64,000 nt of DNA. Origin: Tritrichomonas musculus. Its lineage: Eukaryota > Parabasalia > Tritrichomonadida > Tritrichomonadidae. The first letter of the stretch is position 1, and every line of letters starts with the position of its first letter. Location: positions 1,071,001 to 1,135,000 of the forward strand of contig JAPFFF010000020.1 in assembly GCA_039105265.1 (NCBI GenBank), given 5' to 3'. A program made the translations under genes and the position numbers. Under the pieces are notes generated by a model. That model was given only the letters and a program-made list of their open reading frames with translations, searched no databases and was not told the DNA's origin. Of the stretch, positions 22,275-32,640 are shown one piece after another.

Positions 22275-25200
22275 ATGGCTTTGTTAGAAAAACTTGAAAT
22301 TTCAGGAATTCGCCTTTATAAAGAAGATGAACAACCGCAAATAATAAATTTTGAGCCTATTACGTTAATTACTGGTGATAATGGAGCAGGAAAATCTACG
22401 ATTATTGAAGCTTTAAAATTTGCAACGCTAGGACAATGCTCTAAGGAGCTAATTGCAGATCCATTTATTTGGGGAAAAGAAAAGACTACATCTAAAGTAA
22501 CTCTTTCTTTTAAAGGAATTGACCAAAATGAATATCAAATAAATCTTAACCCAAATATCAATAAATCAAAAAATAATAAGAGATCATTTCAAACTGGTTT
22601 GTGTAAAGTAACTATTAAAAAGACAGATAATCGTGAAGAATCATTTACAGTTAATTCTAGTGAAATTGAAAACAAAGTACCTCCCCTCCTTAGGGCATCA
22701 CCATCTATTATAGATAATGTCATATTCTGCGATCAAAAACAATCATTGTGGCCGATAGATGATAAACCAAAGGAACTCAAAAAAAAATTTGATCAGATAT
22801 TTGGATTAGACAAATACAAAGATAAAATCGATGCATTAAAAACTACTATAACAGCTCTAAAACAAAAATATAATGATAATAAAGTAGAACTTGCCACTCA
22901 AAAAGAAAAACAAAATTCTTTTTATTTTCATAAAGCAAAAAAAGAAAAAATTGTGAAAGAAATTTCTGAGTTCAATGATAAAATTGGTGAAACTAATGCT
23001 CCATTTAAATCACTCAAGAATTCACTAGAAGAATATAACAAGCTTATTCCAGTAATCAAAGAACATGATGATAAAATAAATGAAATAAAAGGCCAATTGA
23101 AATCAGAGAAACAAAACATGGATTTTATAAAATCAAAAATTGAAAATTTACTGCCAGAAGATCAGTACAAAGTGCTATTAAAAAATACTTCAGATGAAAT
23201 TGCTTCAAATTTAGAGACAATTAAATCACATAAAGAATTATTTAGTGAAAATGGAAAGAAACAAAAGAAATTGTCAAAAGAAAAAAAAGAAATCAAAGAA
23301 AAAATTGATCATTTAAAAGAAATGCAATTGGCTCATGACAGCTTGTTGCATTACTCAAAAGAGTTCGAAAACAAATATCAAAGTAACAATTATGATACAA
23401 TTTTGTCAGAAAAAGAAGAATTTTTCAAAAAAGCGCAAAAAAAATTAGATGACTTTAAAAAACAAACAAATGACACTCTTAATCAAAAGAATGAAGAAAT
23501 AACAAATTTAAAAGAATTGTATGCTATAGAAAAAGCAAATATTGAGAACTTAAACAAAGAATTAAAAAAGAACAATGAAGAATTAAATGAAATTGGCTTA
23601 ATTGACGATAATCTTAAAAATGCTGAATCACTATCAAGGGAAGCTTTAAAAAATTATAATTATTTCCTTGAGACAGAAAGAAATCCCGAAGCTATATCAA
23701 AAGAAATAACTGATGATAAAAAAGAATTGAAAGTTATTAAAAAACAACTGGAATCTCTTGAAAAAGAAAAAATTGAATCACTAAAAATTGAAAAAGTTGA
23801 AAAACAAATTAAAAAATCGCAACTTGTCATTGATAATCAACTTGAAATAATTAAAAAAGAAATGGATGATCAATCAATTAAGCCTGAACAAGCCAAAGAA
23901 ATAGTTGAAAATAAAATACAAGAATTGAAAAAAGAAATAAAATCACTTAGAAAAAAACAACAGAAAATTGTTAAAGAACACGGTTCTCTAAATAATCAGC
24001 TTGAAAAAGAACAATCTTTGCATCAATTAGATGAACAAGAGTTTGAACAAGCTGAAATGAGAATTATTAAAGTCATTAAAAATATTGATGATTATTATAT
24101 TGATTGCCAATCAAACGAAGTTTACTTAACTTTTGAAAACCAGCAATTAGAAGTATTTAAAAACAATTTAATAGCTTATAATAAACTTAAAAAAGAAGCA
24201 GACAATTGTCATTCATGCCCTCTTTGTAAAAGGAAATTTCTTTCTGATGATGAATTTAAAAAATTCATTGAAACCGACTTTGATAAAAATATCAAAGATT
24301 TCATTGAAATTAAGTTGCCTCAACAAATTAAAGACTGTGAATCAAAAATAAGAGAATATGAAAATAAACTTGAAAAACTCAAGAGCATCAATGATGATGT
24401 CAAAACATATCAAAATCATCAAATGTCTAGTGACAAAAGAATTAATAATATCATCAAACTTCAAGATAAAGTTACTGATTTGACATCTCAATTAAATAAC
24501 ATAAATTTGGAAATTGCAATCAAAGAAGATATGTTGGAACAAATTGAAAAATTAAATAAAAATGTAATCATGCTTGATCAAGCACTTCAAAAAGTTAAAT
24601 CCTCTACTGCTAAAAGAGAAGAACTTAACCTTTCATCACTTCCTATTGGAAAAATTCGTGAGAAAGAAGAAGAATTAATAAATGAAAGTTCGAGCCTTCA
24701 ATCAAATATTGAAAAATTATTTTCTGATATATCTAACTATAACATAAAAAAAAGTGAATTAGAAATTCAACTAAAAGAAGCAGAACAAAACTTTACATCG
24801 CTAGATAATCAGTTTTCAAGAAAGGCAATTCTCGATAGTTCAAATGAAAGCATTCGAAGAGAAATAACAGAAATAGATAACAAATCACAAGATTTGATTA
24901 AAAAAATAAATGATTTAAAACAAAAAAATAAAGATTTGACAGATTCATCTAAGCAAAAAATTGATGATCTTGAAAAGAAACGTGATGATGCTAAAAATGA
25001 ATATTATGAATGTTTTTCAATATTCAATAATATTAAAAAATCAAAGGTAACTTCTCAGTCATCTGATTTAGAAGACATAACATGTCAATTGGAAGAATTT
25101 GGATCAAAATTGAAAGAAAAAGAATCTGAATTAGTGGAAATTAATAACAATTTAACAAAATTATTCAGTGAAATTGAAAAATTAACTGATAAAAATGAAT

Positions 25201-26108
25201 CCTTAGAAAAAGCCAAGAAAGATTATGATCTTCAAGAAGAATATTACAAAAAGAAGAATTCTTATGATTTACTAAAAAGAAATTTAGAAAAAATTGAAAA
25301 AGATCGTTTAATAATTCTAGGAAACCAAAAAGATGTCGATATTGAGAGTCTTAACGATCAGTATCAGAAAATGCAAAAAGAAATAATTGCATTAGAAGCG
25401 AATAAAGAAAATGCAATTAAGCAATCAAATGAAGAAGAAGCAGAAATGAAAAAATTGGAAGAATCAATAATTCTTTTCAAAAAAGCGGTTTTTAGATCAA
25501 TTCTCATTGAAATGTCAATTTCTGACATTGAACGTTATATAAGAGAATTGGATGCAGCAATTTTGAAATATCATGACGAGAAAATGGAAGATATAAATGA
25601 TACAATACATAATTTGTGGCAAAATATTTATTATGGCAATGATATTGATTCCATTGCAATTCGTTGTGAAGGTGAAAAAAGTGGAAGATCACAATATAAT
25701 TATCGTGTTGTCATTTTAAGAAATGGTTACGAAATGGATATGAATAAATGCTGCTCTGCTGGCCAAAGAGCTTTGGCATCAATAATCATTCGTTTGGCTC
25801 TTGCACAAACGTTCGCAATGAGTTGTCCAATAATCGCACTTGATGAACCAACAACAAATTTAGATGAGTATAATTACATGAACCTCGCATCGCAATTACT
25901 AAACCTCACAAAATATCAAGATGAAAGTTCAGATGCGAATAGAAAGCCTTTTCAAATCATCATCATTACTCATAATCTGAAATTTGTTAGAAACCTCGTT
26001 GAAAATGGCGCTCTAAACAGTTTCTATCAAATTACAAAGCAAAAAGAAGGATGCCGTAGTTATAGTAAAATTAAGAGATGCACTGAATTAAATATTGCAA
26101 TGAAATAA
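22275..26108 (+). CDS. RAD50: RAD50 DNA-repair ATPase
   Basis: RAD50 is the SMC-like ATPase of the MRE11-RAD50 complex that tethers and processes DNA double-strand ends in the nucleus. The 1277-residue length is in the usual eukaryotic range. The N-terminus has the Walker A box GDNGAGKST (residues 34-42). Two very long coiled coils flank a zinc-hook motif CPLC at residues 648-651, where RAD50 dimers are joined through zinc. The C-terminal half-site has the ABC signature CSAGQRALASIIIRLALA (about residues 1160-1177) and the Walker B box IIALDEPTTNLDEYN (about 1187-1201), followed by the H-loop IIITHN. All key motifs are intact. It has no neighbours of related function. The ATG at 22275 is directly followed by the conserved MALLEKLEISGIR start. 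Confidence 0.96.
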   Translation: MALLEKLEISGIRLYKEDEQPQIINFEPITLITGDNGAGKSTIIEALKFATLGQCSKELIADPFIWGKEKTTSKVTLSFKGIDQNEYQINLNPNINKSKNNKRSFQTGLCKVTIKKTDNREESFTVNSSEIENKVPPLLRASPSIIDNVIFCDQKQSLWPIDDKPKELKKKFDQIFGLDKYKDKIDALKTTITALKQKYNDNKVELATQKEKQNSFYFHKAKKEKIVKEISEFNDKIGETNAPFKSLKNSLEEYNKLIPVIKEHDDKINEIKGQLKSEKQNMDFIKSKIENLLPEDQYKVLLKNTSDEIASNLETIKSHKELFSENGKKQKKLSKEKKEIKEKIDHLKEMQLAHDSLLHYSKEFENKYQSNNYDTILSEKEEFFKKAQKKLDDFKKQTNDTLNQKNEEITNLKELYAIEKANIENLNKELKKNNEELNEIGLIDDNLKNAESLSREALKNYNYFLETERNPEAISKEITDDKKELKVIKKQLESLEKEKIESLKIEKVEKQIKKSQLVIDNQLEIIKKEMDDQSIKPEQAKEIVENKIQELKKEIKSLRKKQQKIVKEHGSLNNQLEKEQSLHQLDEQEFEQAEMRIIKVIKNIDDYYIDCQSNEVYLTFENQQLEVFKNNLIAYNKLKKEADNCHSCPLCKRKFLSDDEFKKFIETDFDKNIKDFIEIKLPQQIKDCESKIREYENKLEKLKSINDDVKTYQNHQMSSDKRINNIIKLQDKVTDLTSQLNNINLEIAIKEDMLEQIEKLNKNVIMLDQALQKVKSSTAKREELNLSSLPIGKIREKEEELINESSSLQSNIEKLFSDISNYNIKKSELEIQLKEAEQNFTSLDNQFSRKAILDSSNESIRREITEIDNKSQDLIKKINDLKQKNKDLTDSSKQKIDDLEKKRDDAKNEYYECFSIFNNIKKSKVTSQSSDLEDITCQLEEFGSKLKEKESELVEINNNLTKLFSEIEKLTDKNESLEKAKKDYDLQEEYYKKKNSYDLLKRNLEKIEKDRLIILGNQKDVDIESLNDQYQKMQKEIIALEANKENAIKQSNEEEAEMKKLEESIILFKKAVFRSILIEMSISDIERYIRELDAAILKYHDEKMEDINDTIHNLWQNIYYGNDIDSIAIRCEGEKSGRSQYNYRVVILRNGYEMDMNKCCSAGQRALASIIIRLALAQTFAMSCPIIALDEPTTNLDEYNYMNLASQLLNLTKYQDESSDANRKPFQIIIITHNLKFVRNLVENGALNSFYQITKQKEGCRSYSKIKRCTELNIAMK

Positions 26109-27411
26109 TTTGTTTTTTCAGCATAGATTTCTGCGCCATATGTCTGATATTGCATAAAAAATAAGTAATTCTATCATTAAAAGCTTTCTATGTAGATTTT
26201 TTTTTGAAATAAAGATTCTTAGCAAGAGGATGAGTATTTGAATACATATTATTTGTATTTGAGCCAATATTATAAAAATAGAATATGAAATGTTTCAAAT
26301 TAATAACTATAAAAAGAAAAAGCTTTGAGAAAAGATGATTTTTCATCATATAAATAACTCTCGACGCAAAGACCCTCTATTATAAATCTTTAAAATTATA
26401 TTTGATTATCTAATAAGTTAATAAAAAAGGCTTTGAAAAAAACTATACTTTATTAAAAAGGGGTCGACTCTCTCAAATTTTTTTTGATTGAAAAATAATT
26501 ATATCTTAAAAATTAGATATTCTTTTTAATTAATAAATTTTTAAATCAATATTATATAGAATTCGAATTCATTTATTATATCTTAAAAATTAAAAAATTC
26601 ATTATTTATTCAAAAAAACATTAAAAATAGTGTTTTTATTATGCTACTTGAGGTATTTTCTTAAATGATTTACTATTTACATTATTTATATGTTGCTTTG
26701 AAATATAATAATAATTTTTAAAAAATTATATTATTGATATTCAAGAAATTATTATTTTTTTTCTAAATCAAAATTTTGAATGTAAAATTGAATTAAATGT
26801 TAGTTTTTGAAAAAATTATTTTGATAATATCAGAATTTTGAAAATGTATTATTTTTATTAAGTTAATACTTATTTTTTTGATAATATATTAGTAATATCC
26901 TCATATTAATGATAATGTATTTATTATATATATTATAAATCACATTTATATTATTATAAAATATATTTTTACATTTTAACTCAGTTTATTTGTATATCAC
27001 AATTGAGAATTAATTATAATAACGTATTAATTCAATTTTATTTTTCATAAATAATATTATCTTAAATGATATTCAATTAATTACTTTTTAATTAATTTAA
27101 AATATGTAAATAAAATTATGAAAAGAGAATATATGATATGAAGGTTATAAAATATTTATATATTTGGATATTTACAAATTCCCAAAATCTCTTTGAATGG
27201 TGGAAATTAGATAAGAACTGAAAAATATTTTCCGCTTTCAAAAGTTAAACTTTTTCTGTTTTTATTTTTTTTAGTGAAATATCTCTATTTTGGCTAATAG
27301 AATCGGCTTCATATTTAAAATTGCATCATTTTATTGATAATGTTAATATTATTTATTATTAATTTTTTATAATTTTAGAAAATGATAACCGCCAAACATC
27401 GAACCCTTTTG
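26109..27411. other. Very AT-rich convergent intergenic region
   Basis: About 1.3 kb of almost pure A/T sequence between convergent genes. No frame, RNA or clear repeat is visible up to the element at 27416. Confidence 0.4.
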
Positions 27412-27415
27412 TTAA

Positions 27416-27745
27416 GGTACCACTATCATATTTTTTTGTAAACATTTCAATATTGAGAAAACTCATAGAAAAGAAAATTCAATAGTTGTTATCTCGGAAA
27501 AAGTTTAAAACTTTAAAATTTCACCATTCCGATCATTTTTGTAAAATTTTTACTCCTTTCAACTTTTAAATTTTTATTGAAAAAAGGGAATAGGCTTAAA
27601 AGAAGAATAGAAATAAATGATATGTAATTTATATAATTTATATATACCAAAATATAGCAAAAATACTCAAGAAATAATTTTTTTTAAGTCAATTAATTTT
27701 GTGATAACTCATAGAATTTTTAACATAGAATTTGATAGTGGTCCC
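27416..27745. mobile_element. Second TTAA-flanked inverted-repeat MITE, 330 bp
   Basis: The left end reads GGTACCACTATCATATT and the right end, in reverse complement, GGGACCACTATCAAATT, so the inverted repeat is about 17 bp with two differences; further in, CTCATAGAA is also shared. TTAA abuts both ends (27412-27415 and 27746-27749). The target and the GG(T/G)AC start recall the element at 9367-10801, which suggests the same transposase type although the rest of the ends differs. It is non-coding. Confidence 0.65.
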
Positions 27746-27834
27746 TTAATAAGTTAAAATAAAAATTAATTTTATATTTTGCTTTTTTATTTACAAACAA
27801 TGAAAATCAATTAATTAATTAATTAATTATTATC

Positions 27835-28566
27835 TTAATCAACATTCAATTTACCCATTTTTTCATTTCCAAGGATATTACTTTTTTTTTGTTCAAAATT
27901 GATAAACCAGTCAAAGAAAACAAGCATATATGCGAAGACTATTAGTCCAAAAGTTAATCCAACAATGTACTTGATGACATTTTTAGTTCCAAGAAGATCG
28001 ATATCAAGGAAAAAGTAAGGGTATCTTGAATCTTTATATGGAATGGCTGGGATGTATTCAGCAATAATAAAAACAACAATTATATAAATAATTGGGAGTG
28101 ATAACCAAACGAATGGATGGAATGAAAGAAATGAATTCTTTTTGCAAAACAATAAATAGTCTAAAACAGTTAATAAAGGTGTAACATAGTGAACTAAAAC
28201 ATCTTGAAGCCAATAAATTAATGAGCATTTGAAGTTTGGATTCATTTTGAATTTATGTGGAGCAAGAATATTGTGATAAACTAGATGAGTCAACATAATT
28301 GATATCATAACTTCTCCACGGATTAATGGCGATACTGTAGAAAATCCAATTCGTCCTTTGTTTTTGAGATCTTTGAGTGTTTCGATGATTAAGAATACAA
28401 AGAAAATTAAGCACCAAATATTGCTCTGATAAGTAAAGTAGATGAACAAATTATATTCCATTTTACCTTCCAATATTCCACTTGATAATAAGAGTCCAAA
28501 GAAAACGACAACAACTGAGAAGAATCGATAGATAAGAGCAACTGTTCGGCTTTTAATTCCCATCAT
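27835..28566 (-). CDS. FAR-17a/AIG1-like (Pr6Pr-type) integral membrane protein
   Basis: The 243-residue protein has six or seven hydrophobic helices. The order of motifs fits the FAR-17a/AIG1 family and its bacterial Pr6Pr relatives: YFTYQSNIWCLIFF in the second helix region, LTHLVYHNILAP in the middle, HYVTPLLTVLDYLLF, and RYPYFFLDIDLLG before the last helices. Human members AIG1 and ADTRP are threonine-dependent hydrolases of fatty-acid esters of hydroxy fatty acids; here a threonine (in YFTYQSN) and histidines in the middle helices could play that part, which is inference. Two adjacent methionines start the frame. A TCATT motif (complement of 28579-28583) lies about 12 bases upstream. Membrane localisation, probably ER, is likely. 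Confidence 0.7.
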   Translation of the reverse strand: MMGIKSRTVALIYRFFSVVVVFFGLLLSSGILEGKMEYNLFIYFTYQSNIWCLIFFVFLIIETLKDLKNKGRIGFSTVSPLIRGEVMISIMLTHLVYHNILAPHKFKMNPNFKCSLIYWLQDVLVHYVTPLLTVLDYLLFCKKNSFLSFHPFVWLSLPIIYIIVVFIIAEYIPAIPYKDSRYPYFFLDIDLLGTKNVIKYIVGLTFGLIVFAYMLVFFDWFINFEQKKSNILGNEKMGKLNVD

Positions 28567-28966
28567 TAATAAAAAAGTAATGAAGTGTTGTTTTCACTTT
28601 CACAGCATAAATTTTTTGTACATAAAATTGTAAGCATTCGACCAAGTATATTTTGTGAAATTATTTGTTCGAAATACAGAAAAATTGCATACATTCAAAA
28701 TTTGAATGAAGAAAATATTATAAAATTTTCAATTTTGAAAAATCTCTCAAAAAATAAAATTTATTTTATCTCACTTTTTGAATCTTTTTTTTTATTTCAT
28801 GGCTTATCTTACCACGAAGCTGTCTGACCAACGATATATATATGTATGAAATTTTTATTTAAAAAAAAATAATTAATATTAATTATCAAAGTCTTTCCAA
28901 AATATTTTATAGATGAGGGAATCTTTTTTTAATGATCGGCGTCCATAGAAAGCATTAGGTGCAATA
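28567..28966. other. Intergenic region, nothing identified
   Basis: AT-rich sequence. The short plus-strand open frame within 28585-28827 has no recognisable domain and a composition like random AT-rich DNA, so it is not called. Confidence 0.35.
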
Positions 28967-29520
28967 TTAGTTACCGAATGATGCATTTTTTATTTTCTTC
29001 AACGATGAGCAATCTTTGAAAGCGCCATTTCCAATATTAGTTACAGCAATAGGAATTATAATTTTTCTTAATGATGAGCATCGTTCGAAGGTTCCAATAT
29101 CAATAGTCTTCACAGAATCAGAAATCGTTATTTTCTTCAACGATGAGCATCCTCTGAAAACCTCAATTCCAATTTTCGTTATAGAAGAACAATTTGTTAT
29201 TTCAACCAATGATGGGCACCCTTCAAAAGCGTAACTTCCAATTATAGTGACAGAAGAAGGAATTGTAATTTGTTTCAGTGACATGCATTTACCAAAAGCA
29301 GCATTTCCGATTTCAGTTACGTGAGAAGGTATTGCTATACTTGTTAAAGCCGAGCATCCGTAAAAAGAGTAGCTTCAAAATATTACTTCTGATAAAGATA
29401 GAGGCATTCATAAAAAGCTTTGTTTCCAATATCAATTGTCTTCACAGAAACAGTGAACTATTACTTTTTCCAAGAAAAAATCATTTTTGAAAGCTTCACC
29501 AGAGAATTTTTTCGATGGTC
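28967..29520 (-). pseudogene. Relic of a BspA-like LRR gene
   Basis: The piece 28967-29284 encodes 105 residues of BspA-type repeats (ITIPSSVTIIGSYAFEGC, then VFRGCSSLKKITISDSVKTI). The same frame reads back to about 29370 (YSFYGCSALTSIAIPSHVTE) before a TGA interrupts it, and similar but shifted repeat remnants continue to about 29520. There is no signal peptide, and the downstream end is abrupt. It is a decayed fragment of the same family as the genes at 2-1831 and 18593-20860. Confidence 0.75.
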
Positions 29521-29600
29521 ATAGAAATCTTTTCACATCATCTTTTCATAAAAAAAAAAAACTTTAAACTAAATACTTTATTTAATAGAAATAAATATAA

Positions 29601-30752
29601 TTAAACAGTTGGAATAATTTCTTCCTCGTTGTATTTAGCTATTATTGAATTCATTATCCTCCGAATTGCATAAGCATCAAAGGCAGCATACAAAGCTTGT
29701 TTTGCAGTGAGAGGCCTATTGCTCCAATTTGATATAGTCACACTTTTATCCTTGAACTGAGCAGCTGGCATTCCAACGAGATTATTGAGAAGTTGATTGA
29801 AATTTCTTGGGAGGCAGTGAGGTGACAATCTCGATTTTTCAATGTCTTCAAAATTGAATGCCGAGTCAAACAGCTGCCTCAACTTTTTCTTATCGATGCC
29901 CATCCCCTTTCCATAGAATGAACGTGATATAAAAAAATTCTTCATAATTAAAAGGTTGGGACAAGCACTGATGAATTCTTCGCTTCTATTAACATTGCCG
30001 TAGAGAACTTTGACACTGTTGAGGACAACCAAGACGCCCTTCGATGATGCTACTTGGAACAGCGAAATCGGATTTTGCGAGTGACGAGAAAAGTCAGGCT
30101 CCCATTCGAAATCAATCGACATCGGATGGCCATCGTCTATCTCGTCAAGTAGCTTCGTTAGATGCGTTGTATCGTCAATGCTGACAAGAGCCACCCAGAC
30201 TGGCTCGTTGGTGAAGAACTCAACTCTCTTCGTTGTCCCTTCTTCCCAGAAAACTGAGTCCAAGCTGTCCAGCGAAAGTCCTGTCGAAAATCGGATCGTG
30301 TCGGCTGACTTAAAATTCGATGTCACATAATCCTGCTCAATGCCACTTCCGCCATTTCTAGTTAATTCAGAACCGGAATAGTTATATCTATTATCGATAT
30401 CATTATTATTATTATTGCTATTATTATTGGTGGTAGTATTCATGATGTTTGCTGATGGTGGGTTCGAATTTGCGTTTATTCCAGGCGTGTATATAAATTT
30501 TGATTGAGTGGGATTGAAATATGATGCAGATTGATTTGGTTTTGATTTATTGGCGTTATTAGGTGGGTTATATATAAATCGTGACCTATTTGGTTTGCTT
30601 TTTCTTGTGTATGATACTGGTTGTATTGAATTTGGATAATTATTATTAGATGAATTTGGGTTTAAATTATTCGTGTTATTTTCTGCATTTGAATTTATTC
30701 TTGGAGTATATCTAAATCTTGACTGTTTTGGATATTGATCCTTTTTGCTCAT
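29601..30752 (-). CDS. DEDDy-type 3'-5' exonuclease domain protein
   Basis: The protein has 383 residues. The first 150 are low-complexity, rich in Asn, Pro and Ser, with four imperfect copies of a (S/K)RF(I/R)Y(T/N)P motif. Residues about 185-375 are a 3'-5' exonuclease domain of the RNase D/WRN group: motif I is SIDFEWEPD (Asp214, Glu216) and motif III is YAAFDAYAIRRI (Tyr355, Asp359). Motif II is less obvious and probably lies around GMGIDKKKLRQLF. Such enzymes trim RNA or DNA 3' ends; the closest eukaryotic types are EXD/WRN-like exonucleases. The N-terminal motif copies might be binding sites for a partner. The substrate cannot be told from sequence. Confidence 0.8.
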   Translation of the reverse strand: MSKKDQYPKQSRFRYTPRINSNAENNTNNLNPNSSNNNYPNSIQPVSYTRKSKPNRSRFIYNPPNNANKSKPNQSASYFNPTQSKFIYTPGINANSNPPSANIMNTTTNNNSNNNNNDIDNRYNYSGSELTRNGGSGIEQDYVTSNFKSADTIRFSTGLSLDSLDSVFWEEGTTKRVEFFTNEPVWVALVSIDDTTHLTKLLDEIDDGHPMSIDFEWEPDFSRHSQNPISLFQVASSKGVLVVLNSVKVLYGNVNRSEEFISACPNLLIMKNFFISRSFYGKGMGIDKKKLRQLFDSAFNFEDIEKSRLSPHCLPRNFNQLLNNLVGMPAAQFKDKSVTISNWSNRPLTAKQALYAAFDAYAIRRIMNSIIAKYNEEEIIPTV

Positions 30753-31130
30753 AACCTGATAGAATGGCTGAGTAATATTTCTGAAATTATCACAATTCTT
30801 TTCTTAAAAACATAAGAAAAAGTGAAAATATTTTGTATGGTTTTGATATGAATTTAAAATAAAAATATCTTATGAATAAATAATTATTTAATATAAATAA
30901 TCAAATTATTAAATAAATATTATAAATAATTTTGTTTTAAACTTTATAAATAATTACGTAATATTTTAAATTTGTAAATTGGCTATATTAAGCATATTCA
31001 TTTCACAATTAAAAATATAAAATGCTATTTATATTTGCTTGATGATTGATTATTATCATTTAAACCTGCCAAATAGAAAATAATCCTGTGAAATAATATA
31101 AGGTCAAATAAGGTCAAAATCATTTTTTTT
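30753..31130. promoter_or_regulatory. Divergent intergenic region with initiator-like motif
   Basis: AT-rich region between divergent genes. TCATT at 31120-31124, six bases before the ATG at 31131, fits the trichomonad initiator consensus TCA(Y)(T/A), in which the A is the transcription start. GGTCAAAT is repeated at about 31102-31117. No gene is seen. Confidence 0.4.
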
Positions 31131-32349
31131 ATGACAAGCGGGAAGATCTCATTTACGCTTAATCCCAAAATTTTACTTGAGCTCCCTCTTCAAAAATACC
31201 AAAAAGATTTTAATTTTATTGTTAATGGAAAGAAATATCCGGTTCCACGAATTGTTGCTGACATTTTATCTCCCATTATTCGAAACTTACATTATCAAGA
31301 TGAAACAATTCAAGAATACTACATTGATATTAAACGTCAGTCCCAAGAAGACAACCTAAGCAATGGTCAGGACCATTTTTCAAATTTTTTAGATCTATGC
31401 AAATGTGAGACTGTGCAACTCGATGAAAAGGAGCGTGAAATTTACTCAGCATACTTTTACAAGCTTGGTAACACTGATTCCTATTTCAAGCTTCATCCAG
31501 AATTCATATCTGCTCTCAATTCAGAAAATGCGATTGAATTCCTCACAAAAATTGAGAACATAAAGAACAACTTTTCAATAACAAATTCAGAATGCATTGA
31601 AAGTATAGAAACTGTCTTTTCATTTATTGCTTCGCATTTCGATGAAATCGATAAAGATGAATTGAAAAAGTTGCCAATTGAAACAATTGAAAAGATAATT
31701 GGTAGTGGTGAATTGAAAATTTCAGAGGAAGACGAGCTTCTTGATTTTGTCCTCGGTTTGTATCAGGAAGACAGGAAATTTTCGGTTTTGTTTGAGCATG
31801 TTTTGTTCCCCAATGTAAGTGAAGAAAAACTGAAACTTTTTGTGAGCGAGTTTTGCGTTGAGGACATCAACCAGCGAGTGTGGAAGTCTTTCTGCATGTG
31901 CTGCTTTGAAACTGACAAGAACTCTCTCAATGAAATGGAAGAGAAACGATACGCAAATAGAGATAAAGAATTCAAAATGTCAGAAGGGAAGGAATTTGAA
32001 GGCATCATGAGGCATCTGACAAGGGAAACAGGCGGCAACATACACGACAACGGAACGATTGAAATCTCTTCAAATATGATCGAAGGCAGTGATCATCCTA
32101 AGAATCTTGTTGACTACGAAAGTGACAATCGCTATTATCCATCCGGGAATAGTAAAGGCGCTTTTGCCTGCTTTGACCTCAAGGACAAGATGGTCCAGCT
32201 GTCGAGTTATTCAATCAGATCATACAATGGAAGTCCAAATTATTGTCATTTGAGAAACTGGGCGATTGAGGTGTCAAATGACGGCCAGAAGTGGGAGGAA
32301 GTTGATCGTCATGAAAATGAGGGAAAATTGAATGGAAGAGGTTTCACAG
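31131..32349 (+). pseudogene. BTB-like/discoidin host gene, 5' part, interrupted by the capsid-bearing element
   Basis: The frame starts at ATG 31131 and gives about 406 residues before the element begins. The N-terminus (FNFIVNGKKYPVPRIVADILSPII) is a BTB-type domain of a trichomonad-specific kind, very like the partial gene at 63861. A helical BACK-like region follows, then a discoidin (F5/8 C) domain from about residue 300 (GSDHPKNLVDYES, YSIRSYNGSPNYCHLRNWAI). The insertion cuts the discoidin domain just before its last strand, in GRGFT. The reading frame of this host gene resumes in phase on the far side of the element at 57843 (GTFKISPENK). As it stands the first few bases of the element supply an early stop, so a slightly truncated protein could still be made. 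The gene was probably functional until a recent insertion. Confidence 0.85.
32345..32349 (+). repeat. Target-site duplication, left copy
   Basis: CACAG directly precedes the left terminal repeat and recurs at 57843-57847 directly after the right one. A 5-6 bp duplication is the known mark of Polinton/Maverick integration by a retroviral-type integrase. Confidence 0.85.
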
Positions 32350-32529
32350 AGTAGTATATAAATGGCGTGATTTCTTAACGTCCCTATCGGTCCGTTAACA
32401 ACCCACGCCATTTGGCCGCTGTGTAGTCATTTTTGAGAGCTCATTATCGTGGATAACAAACGTATTGAAATCATTTTGTGAAGGTCATTTGTGAAAACCA
32501 TTTGTGAGAGGTCATTTTGTGAAGGTCAT
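32350..32529 (+). repeat. Left terminal inverted repeat of the element, 180 bp
   Basis: It matches the complement of 57663-57842 at every base I compared. The outer part is self-complementary: AAATGGCGTG (32360-32369) pairs with CACGCCATTT (32404-32413) and TTAACG (32375-32380) with CGTTAA (32393-32398), giving a 54-base hairpin. The inner part (about 32463-32529) is a series of units of 12-14 bases on the theme CATTTTGTGAAGGT / CATTTGTGA. Such iterons could be binding sites for an initiator, terminal protein or integrase. Confidence 0.92.
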
Positions 32530-32640
32530 TTGTGGAACTTTTTGACGGCTTTCAGCAGGCCCTCACAATTTATTTGTGAGTCAATGGTTTACATGAATGA
32601 ACTTTTTCAATGAACTCATACAATTTTAAAGTTATTGAAA

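Noticed and set aside
22275-26108. SMC or MukB-like protein instead of RAD50
   Set aside because: The CPLC zinc hook in the middle and the CSAGQRALAS signature are specific to RAD50; there is no hinge domain of SMC type.
28585-28827. 80-codon frame downstream of the membrane-protein start
   Set aside because: Overlaps the likely promoter of the minus-strand gene and has random-like composition.
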